A stretch of 64,000 nt of DNA from Gnetum montanum (Eukaryota > Streptophyta > Gnetopsida > Gnetales > Gnetaceae). Shown here piece after piece: positions 25,024 through 35,587 of this stretch. Under the pieces are notes generated by a model. The model did not search any database, was not told the DNA's origin, and was given only the letters and a program-made list of their open reading frames with translations. Position numbers and translations under genes: made by a program. Position 1 is the first letter of the stretch. Each line of letters opens with the position of its first letter. The DNA is taken from the NCBI GenBank assembly GCA_015680685.1, contig MNCI01020885.1, positions 132,965 through 196,964 of the forward strand, given 5' to 3'.

Positions 25024-25872
25024 TGATGGGACACGTTATCACATGGGCCACGATATCGCATCATCCACAATATCACATCCCCTAGGATATTGCATCTTCC
25101 CCTACGATATCACGTATGCGATATCACAGTGTGTCATCAAATCTATAAATAAGAGGGGGCTCTCCCTTGTTTCTCAATCTAAGCCTAGACTATAGTGAAA
25201 CTCTGGCAGTTTTACCTCTCCAAAGATAGAATAATTTCCATGTGCCGATAGTAGGAGCTCCAAAGTGAATGGATCATTATTTGAGAAAATATTTTACCTG
25301 AACACAAGTTTGTGTATGGCAATAAAGAAAAACTTCTTGGATAAACCTTGCAGTGCATGGAATAGGCTAAATAGGATTTTATCTATTGTTATTTATTGTT
25401 TATCATTTAAATGCTTTATTAGTTGGTTAATTCTCTCTCAACCCTTCTCTCCTAGTTAAGTGCATTCAGTACAACCGCTTCGAGCACGTGTGTTACGCTT
25501 GGTGATCCCAGCAATGATTAGCGTTTGCTAACCAAGGTTGCATTGGTTCAAGGTGTGAACGGTAAGTGGGAACAGATACTGATGCTAGGTTAATCAAGGC
25601 TTAGTTAGCTAGTTAAATTTAGTTAATTAGTTTCTTCACCCTTCACCTCATTAGCATAGGAGATAAAACAGAAAAGATATAAAATTTATATACCTCAGAC
25701 TTACTTAATCATACAACTGTGACAAATACAAGTAAGTTTGGGAAGACAATGAATGATTAACCTTAAGTGTTCCATAAGGCGTGAAGGCACTTAGTCTGTA
25801 GAGTTTGACCGGATCGTGTGTGTAACACTCGTATTCGTATGGTTGAGTGTAGGGGTACCTCGCCACTCATCA
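25024..25872 (+). repeat. 3' LTR of E1 (849 bp)
   Basis: From TGATGGGAC to CACTCATCA. The palindrome array lies at about 25035-25130 and the TATA box at 25143-25151 (CTATAAATA). The copy is easily alignable with the 5' LTR, with scattered changes. Confidence 0.9.
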
Positions 25873-26393
25873 ATTACCAAACATTAAGTGTTACTAAGAT
25901 TACCAAGCACCAAGCATATGCTCGAAGTGGTCATACTTATGTGCTTAATTAATTGTTGTTTAATCTATCTTAATCTAGCTTAATTTAATTACTTAAAGCA
26001 TTAAAGGAAATTGCTTAAAATATTAAATGCATAAAGGAAATAATTAATCTATTTCAAAGTGCTGCAAGGTTTATCAGAAAGCTTATCTTTATTGCCACAC
26101 ACATTGCAGTGCTCCGGTAGAACAATGCTCAAATAAAGATTCGTACACTCTTTGAATCCTACTGTGGGCACTTAGAAAATATTGAAAAATTGTTAGAGCT
26201 TCACTACAACTATGAGACTTATTGCCATAAATGTAGGTAGTGAGCATGTATTTATAGGCAAAATAGGAAGCCTCATCGATGGGTACACATCAACAAGTCA
26301 AACCCTATGTTGATGGGATCACGTTGATGGCATCCCATCTATGGGATCGCGTCAACGACATCCATTGACGTAGCCGACCATAACATTTCATCA
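25873..26393 (-). repeat. 5' LTR of element B, outer part
   Basis: Continues B's LTR after the E1 insertion (ACCAAGCACCAAGC, GCTCGAAGTGGTCATAC as in A's LTR) and ends ATTTCATCA at 26393. The TATA-like box is at about 26248-26258. In the place of the GATATC array it has a different repeated motif built of TGATGG and GTCAACG (about 26275-26375). Confidence 0.75.
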
Positions 26394-26542
26394 TAAATGA
26401 TATGGTAGAAGCTAGCTCCTCTTTGATGTATATTATGTCCTTTCACTTCATTTAATGGGGCAAGTTCATTAAATAATGTTCTTGGTTCATGAAAAAATAA
26501 GTGAATTTTTAAGGGGCTATATCAAGGGTTTTTGTTTGAAAG

Positions 26543-26878
26543 GAAAAGATGTGTTGATTTATTATTGTGCGAGATAAACAAGGTTCTAAACTTGTTGAAG
26601 GTTCTCATAGTTAAGACATCAAGGATCTCCATCAAGTTCTTTTTGATAAACTCTATGATAGAGTTGTCGGAATAGAACTAGAGTAGTGTGATGCAATAAA
26701 TAAAGGTTTGATAGATGTTTTGCTTATTACACATGAAATGGACTTCAATGTCCAAAGTTATGAAGAAGACTATCAATGGTCTCGTTACCAACATGAGGAG
26801 ATGAGTTCAAATGCTTTAATTTTAAGCAAGGTGCTTAGCAATTATGGTTACGAAGGACGACGGTACATGCTGATGTAA
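26543..26878 (+). pseudogene. Unidentified coding relic
   Basis: One plus-strand frame reads as plausible protein for about 110 codons with three stops (a TGA at the upstream edge, a TAA and a TAG): DLHQVLFDKLYDRVVGIELE, then INKGLIDVLLITHEMDF and YEEDYQWSRYQHEEMSSNA. It ends at GAT|GTAAGC, a good splice-donor context. I do not recognise the family. It could be an exon of a decayed host gene or a remnant of another transposon, or chance. Confidence 0.3.
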
Positions 26879-27868
26879 GCATAAATTTGCCTTCTTTTGC
26901 AGATACATTGGTTTAATAAATAATGCTTGTGAGAAGTATGTCATAAGTCTCTTATAACTCTTACGGAATGTTTTGCAATGTAACTTATTAATTATGAGGG
27001 TTATAAAATCAATTAAAAATTTTGTGGGTTTCATGCCCCATCAATATGCTACCAAGTAAAGACCATTCTTACATAAATGCAACGCCATAATTTTATCTTA
27101 TTTTTTAATGATTGAATTCTTAAAAAAAAAATTATTATGACCTGCAAAAGGCCCCCAGGATTCATTCGACATAACAAATATGCATACTATATGTAGCATA
27201 TTGTTCGACGGGAGAAGAATAAAGGCTCTTAATTTTCTGAACTTATTAACATGATAATTAATATTTATTATTTGTATACTGCGATTTGATTAAATAAATC
27301 TGTATGCAATAACGATATGTAAGGCTTATAGCGGTGTCTATGTTCTGGAAGACGCATACGTTACTTGCAGAGTTGAGTTCTTAACGCTGATTGTGTAGAT
27401 TGCAATCCAAGTAAAAACTCCTTTGTCATTTTCACTTTTAGGCCACGCAAACATCAAATTACACATGGATGACCAATTGATCTACAAGTAATGAGATATT
27501 GACCATCTAGGCTGCACGTTACTTGGCTTTTCTTTTTCTTTGAGCAGGCCTAAGAATACATCCAAGATTCTATGACTTTAATCGAGATAAAAACAACAGA
27601 AACTAAAAGACACTTAAATTTTACTTCCATTACACGATAAATAGTTACATGCTTATGTTTTTCATGCTACTAGTCTGGCTTTAAGCTTCAGACTAAGGAG
27701 GCTCCTAGCAAATAAATATAGTAAAAACTTACACCACATAATATGAGTATGGAAACCATATTATAACGTATTCAAGAGAGATCTGTATGCGGACTAAACA
27801 GAACTCTAGTAAATTATGTGATTAATAAACAATCTATGAGAATAATATGAATAACAGCAGGAATTGAA
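26879..27868. other. AT-rich intergenic sequence
   Basis: No LTR, ORF of note or RNA gene seen. It is unlike the surrounding retrotransposons and may be ancestral host DNA. Confidence 0.45.
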
Positions 27869-28330
27869 TCATTGATTTGAAACCCACGAATAATATAGTT
27901 GCAGAGCCTCGTGACCGATAACAAAGAAATCAGAGTCAAGAATGGAATCCAAAGTAGGTGCAAGAGCAGCAGCATGAGCAGGATCCCTAAATAATGGATG
28001 ATTTTGCCATCAACCTGAAGCTGAAGAAGGCTTAGTGGGCGTCGGCTTCAAGACTTTTTTGATGTTGCCGCTATTGCTACTGCGCTTGCGCTGGTGCTGA
28101 AAGCGAGTGGACGATTTGGTAGAGCCCCCAAAGCCATTATTGTCACAGTTATACTGCTTCCGCAAGGAGGAGGAGGACACACCTGTGTATTTCTCCACTT
28201 CTTCTTTGAAATTCAAAATTTCTGTATTGATTACAAAGCTTTCAGTTTTTTCATCCCACCACGGCGAACCAGCAGCTTTGGCCCTTAGCATTTTCCTATC
28301 TACTCTGCAATTGCAATAGCAGCGTGACAT
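27869..28330 (-). pseudogene. Small host-like gene or gene fragment, unknown function
   Basis: The minus-strand frame starts at ATG 28330 (context GAGCCATG) and runs 106 codons to TGA at 28012-28010. The same frame continues with plausible protein for 46 more codons (HPLFRDPAHAAALAPTLDSI) to TGA at 27871-27869, so the first TGA may be a CGA-to-TGA mutation. The N-terminus is cysteine-rich (MSRCYCNCRVDR); then come SPWWDEKTESFVINTEIL, an acidic helix, and a basic serine-rich tail. An alternative is that TATTGCAATTGCAG just after the ATG is an intron end and the exon begins at about 28304. Upstream (28350-28390) minus-strand AAACTCTAAACCCTGAA resembles the telo-box found in plant leaders. Base composition is richer in GC than the flanks. 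I cannot name the family. Confidence 0.45.
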
Positions 28331-30170
28331 GGCTCAAACTTTGGTGAAATTTTCAGGATTCAGAGTTCAGGGTTTAGAGTTTAGGATTCATATATGAAAC
28401 TGAGGTTCCTGTACAGAAAATTTGTGCGAACTGTGAAGAAACTGGTGTTATTATCCACAGGGTGAGCAGATGTGACAGCACACCAGGCGGGCCATACACG
28501 GGCTCAATAATGGGTGCCAACCGAGTTTTTGTTTATGGATTTGGTAAATATGGCCGGCTGACGGTCGGTTACAGCATAGCTTTTATCGACTTAATTTTTT
28601 AGACAAGTTGATTTACTGGAGAAGGTTTGTCACTTTGTATGCATTTGCATTTGGAGATGGAATTGAACTTCCAGCTGTTGTCCGTTCCAGAGACATCCTG
28701 CTTTTGGACTAGGTAGGGTGAATTCAATTTGAACCCATTTCTTTGACGTGAGTTTAACGAGGCAGATTCAATGTGCAAATGAAATTCTCAAAACAAACAG
28801 TAAAATGTTCCAAAACTTTGCATCCAACCCATCTTTTATGTAGCGATCACAATCAACAATAGCCTCAGTACCGTATTAGTCAAAATTGTCAAATACAGCG
28901 TTGCTTTCACGGTGTGAGTGGGACTTCTTTTATAGCTGGCTGCTCCATGATGGTGCGTGTATTAGTGAAAGCCAGGACAACACAAAGATTTTGACCATTA
29001 CAATTTAATTGGTTTGCTATAGTTTTCATATCTGGTCTTGTTGCGGTAGGTACCTATCCTTCTCGACGGACAGAAAAAGTTTACTTCCTAGTAATGAATG
29101 GTGGAGATATTAAAATGATAGATTTTTTTTCTTTTTGTGTTGGACCTTAAAAATAAATCATATAAATATTAAAAATTAAAGTATATCATAAAATCAATAT
29201 AATATATTTTTTTAATAAATGAAAAGTTCCATCGGTTTTAGAAATGGCCTTGCCTATTTACATCCTTTCAACCAATCTTAACAAAACGTCCCTTTTTCGA
29301 GTAGGAAATGGATTAGGTGTTAGCCTTCGTCTTGTTTAAAAATACCCTCACTAGTTTTCACTTCTTATTGAAGGCTTCTTTATTAACAACTTTAACAAAG
29401 CTATAGGATATACAATATAAAGTAGCACAAAGGCTTAAGCATAAGCTAAATAAATTTTCAAGCAACATTGTTAGTCCAAGGTTCCATTAACAAAAGAAAA
29501 GTATTAACCTTTAGTCAATCATGGACAGCTTGAGATTTGACTTGAAAGTTAACACATTGAATAATGTTGATTATTTGAAGCATGGTGAACTCATCCTGGA
29601 TGTCTACATGCTTGTGAAAAATATCACATCTATTTTTCTAATTAGCTTGCAAAATATAGGAATGCAAGTACTTTTAGAAAAAAAAAAGGTCCATAGAAAG
29701 AAGAGGAGCATTTTCAAGAAGAGCTTATAAAGGCTTTCACCAAAGAACTCTAGTAATAGAAGAATCCATTAATGTAAATGTAAATTTTATTAATGGCTTA
29801 TAGGTTGATTTGTAGGGTAAGGTCAAATAGATATTAAATTTTAAAGAGCTCAACACAAGAAGGCTCTATGCAAGAGAGAAAAAGTGAATAAAAGAAAGAT
29901 GTATCAAGTGCTTCTAAAATGTTAAAATCTACAAATGACATCATTATAAGCCTAAGTAAGGACATCATGACAAGAAGAACTTCCAAAGAATTATGCACTT
30001 ATGTTGCTTAATAAGATGAGAAATAGATTTTGACCATCCAAGAATAACTTAGGTTATTTATTCAAAATCCTATTCGGTAATTTATTTTAAGACTAAATGA
30101 TGTACCTATAACCAAAAGTGAGTCCTTCAAATTAAAATAGATAAAACAACAATAATATTTCTAAAGGATA
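28331..30170. other. Intergenic sequence without recognised features
   Basis: Mixed and AT-rich sequence with no LTR boundary, domain or RNA gene that I can support. The first 130 bases may be the leader and promoter of the minus-strand gene at 28330. Confidence 0.4.
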
Positions 30171-30335
30171 GTGGGGGGGGGGGGGGGTGGGGGGGTTGTG
30201 TGGTATGGGAGGGGATGTGGTTGGGGGCAGGGGTGTGGGAGGGCAGGTGGCAATGTAGCGATGGAGATGGGTGGGAAGGGAGGGGAGGAGGTGGTGGGGG
30301 ATGGGATGATGTGCTAGCATGGAGGAGAGGTGTTG
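30171..30335 (+). repeat. G-rich low-complexity tract
   Basis: About 160 bases with a strong G bias on the plus strand, starting with a run of about 14 Gs and continuing with many GGG/GGGG groups. Translations from the other strand (proline/histidine-rich) are by-products. Confidence 0.8.
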
Positions 30336-30354
30336 GAACCCAAAACAATTTTTT

Positions 30355-30870
30355 TAATCAATAATTATAACCAAGACATAGGAAGTGTCTCCATTGTGCC
30401 TTAACCACCATGCATGTTCATGTATGGTAGCATGCATCATGTAGGTATCATTATTCATTATGAAGGCTTAGCCTACTAAAAAATTCTAAGTATATCTCCC
30501 TATTAATAGTTTAAAAATTTAAAAGAAACTTGAATACTTAACCTCTCGCTTCAAGTTTGAAATGCATACAACTATGTCATTTGGCTAGATGAGAATGAAA
30601 TAAATTTTTATTTTATTTGGCCTGCTAACATGTAAGGGTGGTACCCAAGGACATATAAACATGGCTCATGATGGTTATTCAAGATGCATGAGTTGGCACA
30701 ATGAACATACATATTGGTTAAGGCACAGTAGAGATACTTCCCTACGACATATAGTCAAATTAAAACTTTATAACTTAGAATTGTCCATTAAAATTAAACT
30801 ATAAATTGGAGTTTTCAAATGAAGAGTTTTTACCATTAAGCTAATACCTCATTATTAAATAATTATCATT
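30355..30870 (-). repeat. SINE/MITE-like repeat with inverted ends, copy 2
   Basis: The segment near 30385-30410 (GTGCCTTAACCA) is an imperfect reverse complement of the segment near 30715-30735 (TGGTTAAGGCACAGTA), and the similarity extends inward, giving a hairpin-like element of about 400 bp. The right part (30735-30870) is related to 3370-3505: ATTAAAACTTTATAACT, and on the minus strand an A-box-like TTAGCTTAATGGTAAAA. Confidence 0.4.
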
Positions 30871-31520
30871 AAAAAACAAAGCTACTTGCTAAAAGTTATA
30901 ATTACCAAAAAGAAATTGAGTTTGAGGAAACATTTGTCATAGTCATAAGAATAAACTTTATTTATCTTCTTATGACATTTTCATGTCAAAAGAGGTTACA
31001 ACTGTACTAAAGGAATGTCCAAATTGTATTTCTTACTAATACAATTAATGAAGCATCAAATATCCTATGTTGGGCCACTTAAGGCTCAATACTCATCTTG
31101 TTTACTATAACTTCTTTTTTTTGAGTAATTATGTTAACGATTAAATCCAAGACTCTAGATCTAATAAATAATCACCTCACCATCATTTCAAAAGATGATC
31201 CTTGAGTAATTATCCTAATATATTTTCAAAAATAAATTTAAATAAAGTTAGCTAATGTAACATTGCTTAATAAATGATTTAATCAATTTTTCTAGTATCC
31301 AGCATTTTGTTGATAATATTGCTTTTAGAGTTACTAATTCAAAATTGTACAAAGAAGTTTTGATTTAAAATAAGGAGAATTTGAAATGACCATTATGGAA
31401 TGGATGAATAGATTTCTCAATCTTTAAGAAAACAAACAAAGGATGAGATCTTTGTATATTAGTCCAAGTACATCAAGAATTTTTTTATTAAGCACAAAAT
31501 TCTACTCAAAGGACCCTATT
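30871..31520. other. AT-rich intergenic sequence
   Basis: No gene or repeat boundary seen up to the LTR of element M2. Confidence 0.45.
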
Positions 31521-32428
31521 TGATGAGTAGTTGGGCATTCCAACATTCCATCATACAAGTCATGAGTGTACATGTACAACTTGCTTGTAATCCATGGATG
31601 GCCAATGTAGATTCACTCGTACTTAAAGTTCAGTTCATGATCATTGTCTTGTCACTTTGAGTTAGTGAAGTGCAAGTTGTATGGTTTAACTCTTGGTGAG
31701 ACATATGATATATTGATGTTGTTGGTTCAAACTAAGACTAAGTGTGAACATGATTAAAATAAAGTAATTGAATCTAAGTCTAAGTGTAATGCAAGTAAAA
31801 ATAATATTCTAGCCTATAGGCAATGAGTATCTATTTCCAATTTATTGCTCACACCTTGGGCTTATGTAACCATTAGTGGGGTTTAAGTATTATGCTACTA
31901 GGCAAACCAAGTAATAACACTGCTAGGATTACCAAATGATTACACTATACATTTGGAACTAGTCATACTTATATTACTGTACTAATGAATAATGGAAAAG
32001 TCAAGTACTTAGAAACTATAAACAACTTGATAAAAGTAAACTTGTTGAAAGATAGTAATTATGCTAAGTAAGAATGAACTAATTAAAAGTAAAGTAAACT
32101 AAGCAGAATGCTGCAATGATAAAAAAAAATCTTGATCTTTATTTTCAACCATGAACTATGCCTAAGAACAATTCACTTGAATAAAGAATCTATGCAATTG
32201 CTTAACACCATACTACTGGCATTCACTCTATCACTAAGTATATAAAATTGTGAAATCAAATTGGAATAATTTACCTAAGTGTTCAACCAAAGTTGTTCCT
32301 TTGACATCAAATTAAGTTAGTACTTATAGTGAAGACCAGGACCTGCTATATCATATCTATGATGACATAAGAAGAGCTATAATATCGTAGATGTGATATC
32401 ACATCTTTAACTTTACATGATTTTATCA
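31521..32428 (-). repeat. 3' LTR of M2 (908 bp)
   Basis: Starts TGATGAGTAG and ends TTTTATCA, next to the polypurine motif. The U3 motif array (32344-32406) includes ATCTATGATGACATAAG and GATGTGATATCACATC. A TATA-like CTATAAGT lies at about 32316-32325. Confidence 0.8.
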
Positions 32429-32439
32429 TACCCCCATGA
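32429..32439 (-). other. Polypurine tract (M2)
   Basis: Minus strand TCATGGGGGTA directly before the 3' LTR. Confidence 0.7.
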
Positions 32440-32649
32440 CTGACTGGAAACTTGTCCTCAAGTTAAAGAAAAAGGAGGATAGAGTTCCTTACAAAATTTA
32501 TGGGGTTGTATATAGACTTGAATATTATGACTTATTTACATGATTGACTCTACTACAAATGCTACATTGTGGTTAGAGTGATGTTTACAAAATTATCATG
32601 CATTATATGATAGACACATATGATAACAAAACAAAACAAAGCTTTAGAG

Positions 32650-34590
32650 CTTGATGTAGCCTTATGTCCTTGGTGGTGGCGGCTCCTCCATTGGTCTCTT
32701 TCCTTTATCATTGGACTTTTGGAATTGATAGTGGTTAAGTAATGCCTAAAGTTTTTCCTCTTTTGATCTAGGATCATATACCATCTAGGTGAATTTAGTG
32801 ATGTTTGCTAGATTTAGTACTTTCCATGGTCAAGATAACTATGACAACCATCTTATTGGCCTTCATATACCATGCTATGAACTATCGTCATTCTTTCTCA
32901 AATTCTTTGGCCACTTTTCTCAGTTCTTGGTAGTTTTTCATTCTACAAGCTAGATTTTTTGCAACATCCTATTAATCTTGGTAGCTGACCTTAACTACTT
33001 GAAGTTTAGAGTTTGTAATGTGCAATTTCTATTATGCATCTTTCTAGTTTACAATTTTTTTTCATATAATGCATATACTTAGACCACTTACTATTTTATT
33101 TCATTTGTAGGTCTACTTGTTGTCAGCATGGCTAGATTAGCATATTAGAGATTAGCTAATCCATTGTATTTTGTGAAATCTTTGATCTGTAGGTCCTTGT
33201 TCTTTACTTCAACTTAATGGACGCAGGCAAGACCATCCAAGATTTGCTACCAATCACATGTCGCCATCTAGATTTCTTTTCTATTAAAATATTTATACAT
33301 GCTCACTTGGTCTATGAAGTGTTCTTTTAGCCTTTCATGCTTTTTAGCATCATTTTACCATGCAGTAATCTCAATGGTTGACTTCTAGTAGATTACATGG
33401 ACTTCCTTCATTAATAGGATTCTATTTTCCATGTTGAATTTTAACATGTCCTAGTTAATCCATGTGAACTATTTTCTAACTTGATGCTTTCTTGAAGAAC
33501 ATTCTTTTATTTTTTAATATCAGTCAAGCATATGTTCTTTGTAGCAATCTTCTTATTTTCTTCCTCTAAGGTAATTAGGGCTTTGTCATGTGCATACGTT
33601 TTTGTTTTAGCCACTGAAGTGTTCCATGTTGCTTTCTCCTTCTCCATCTCCACTTTAATATTTCTAGCTATTAGCTAGGCTACCTATTTAGTTCTGAATT
33701 TGTCTAGTTATTATGGTGCTATGCATCATTCAGGGTCTTGTTTCTCTACTCTTAATGTTACCAATTTAGCTTGCAACCTCTGCATATCATTCTTTGCATG
33801 TTCATCCCTAGTTTCAATCATTACCAACTTGAACTTTGTTGAAATAAGCTTAAACTACACTATAATGATTTTGTTATGGATATCAAAAAGGTTTTGCATC
33901 ACTTGCCCTATCTTTAGTAGTCGATCTAGGATGTCTTTATGCTCTTGTGGAATCATGGAGGTTCCAACTATTGTTTCAACATCTTTTGCTCTAGTCATAT
34001 CTATTGATGGCACAATGGGAATATTGAAGGACTCCTTGATATGATCAGTAATAACTTCATTTGCACCTATTGCATTTTGGTATTTCATAACCAAAATTGT
34101 GACTCCTTCTCTTGTTTCTAGCATGACCTAAAAGAATGCAATTTTCCTTGATATTTTTTGTGTCCAATCCTCATTTTTCCCTTCCTATAATGATATATGC
34201 CCACTAGAGGGCCCTGTTGATACTGCAAGCCTTATGAGATTATCTCTAACTTAGTACATGCTTGAGACTTTTTTATTTCCCTAACTGATGATTTCTGTAG
34301 TATGTTATAAATGGCTCGTAAAAGTTATGTAGTCTGATCGTGATGGTGGGGCACTTGATCCTAGTCTATCACCAACTAGTGTTGATCCACTAGGTCCTAC
34401 TTGTTCTTATCTTGTAGCTAGAATGTTTCCAACTAGTGTGAAACCTGTATCTTCCTTAGTGCTTGCCGGCATCTCTAGTTGATCTTTCTTAAGAGTCACT
34501 AGCTTTGACATCTTGACATAGGATCCATTCTAAGCCTTGCATAGAACATCATTAATGTAGCCTAGAATTCTAGCTTTCTTGTATACTCTT
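32650..34590 (-). pseudogene. Accessory ORF3 of M2, C-terminal (coiled-coil) part
   Basis: The minus strand matches the second half of the E4 ORF3. SIDMTRAKDVETIVGTSMIP and DILDRLLKIGQVMQNLFDI (89-codon open piece 34124-33855) align with the E4 copy at about 51730-51870. The extreme C-terminus near 32777-32680 (SKEEKL, DKGKRPMEEP-like) aligns with DKGKAPMEEP in E4. The region between is rich in Lys/Glu/Gln codons with many stops, consistent with a decayed coiled coil. E3 interrupts it at 34590. Confidence 0.75.
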
Positions 34591-35424
34591 TGATGAATCA
34601 CATTTTTCATCTACTTCGACATCATATATTCTACATTAGAGCCTCAATGTTGGGTATTTGATGATAGAGCCAAGATGCAATGTTGAACATCCAATGTCAT
34701 GGGGTATACACCAGCCTATAAATATAGCACTTGGGCTCATAATTTTCATATTAGTTTTCGTCAGAGCTAGAAAAGCCCTTGTAGTTTTTTTCCTCCAGAG
34801 TTAGAATATTTTTTCAGTGCCTATAGTAGGAGTCTAAGTGCATATGGATCTTTGTCTGAACACTAATGTACCTAAGCACAACAATGTGACAGGAATAAAA
34901 ATGAACTCTTTTGATAATCCTTGCAGCATTGAGAATAGATTAATGTTTCCTTTAATGCACTTTACTTTAATGTATTTAAATTAAGCAATTAATTTCTAGT
35001 TGTTAATGAACATAAGCATGACCACTTTGAGCATATATATAGTGCTTGGTAACCTAGCAACACTTAATGTTTGGTAGCCCAGCAACACTATATGTGTTTA
35101 GGAAAGTGGGATGAGTACTTGTGTTAGGCTAGCTAGGTAGTAGATAAATTAGATCCTAAATTACTCTACCTTTCATTATTGTTGTAGGTGATTAAACTTA
35201 TAAAACATAAAATGATAAAAATCATGTACCTCAATTACACTTAAACCATATCCTTGGGCTTCACAAGTGTAGTTGAAAAGACAACAAATGTTCTCAATCC
35301 ACATTTCACTTCCTAGAGGAACAAGTGCACTGGAGAACTATAGGTCCACAAAATTTGATTGGATCATGTGTGAATGCCTTAGTGATTTGTATGGTTGGGT
35401 GTAGGGATACCTCACCCCTCATCA
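34591..35424 (+). repeat. 5' LTR of E3 (834 bp)
   Basis: TGATGAATCA to CCCTCATCA. TATA box (CTATAAATATAG) at about 34716-34726. About 55 bases in U3 (near 34630-34685) are missing from its 3' LTR but present in element A's LTR, so the loss happened in the 3' copy. Confidence 0.85.
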
Positions 35425-35445
35425 TTAATGTTGTTTCTTGGGACC
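35425..35445 (+). other. Primer-binding site, decayed (E3)
   Basis: TTAATGTTGTTTCTTGGGAC lies where E1 has TTGGCACTGTTGTCGAGGAC. Alignable but with several changes. Confidence 0.6.
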
Positions 35446-35587
35446 TTTTGGTTGTTTTGTGCACTATCTAGGATTTAGTGAAAACCATTCAAAATCATTG
35501 GAATGAACCTTAGAGTCATATCATATTTTACAATTACTATAACAGAAATATAAAAGCACACTACATTTTTTATCATCTAATTGAAAA

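Larger units (their letters stand above)
18766..25872 (+). mobile_element. Element E1: complete, non-autonomous Ty3-type element (7.1 kb)
   Basis: The element has LTRs 18766-19606 and 25024-25872, an internal region of 5.4 kb and a perfect 5-bp target duplication ATTAC (18761-18765 and 25873-25877). The internal region holds gag and protease, then passes directly to the 3' spacer. RT, RNase H and integrase are absent. It was therefore either mobilised in trans or lost pol by deletion after insertion. It is inserted in the 5' LTR of element B and is younger than B. Confidence 0.9.

Noticed and set aside
28094-28319. Two plus-strand reading frames of 64 and 70 codons
   Set aside because: They overlap the minus-strand host-like frame and have no better start or composition; treated as shadows.
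30127-30348. Proline-rich minus-strand reading frames of 60-73 codons
   Set aside because: They are translations of the G-rich low-complexity tract and show no real protein features.
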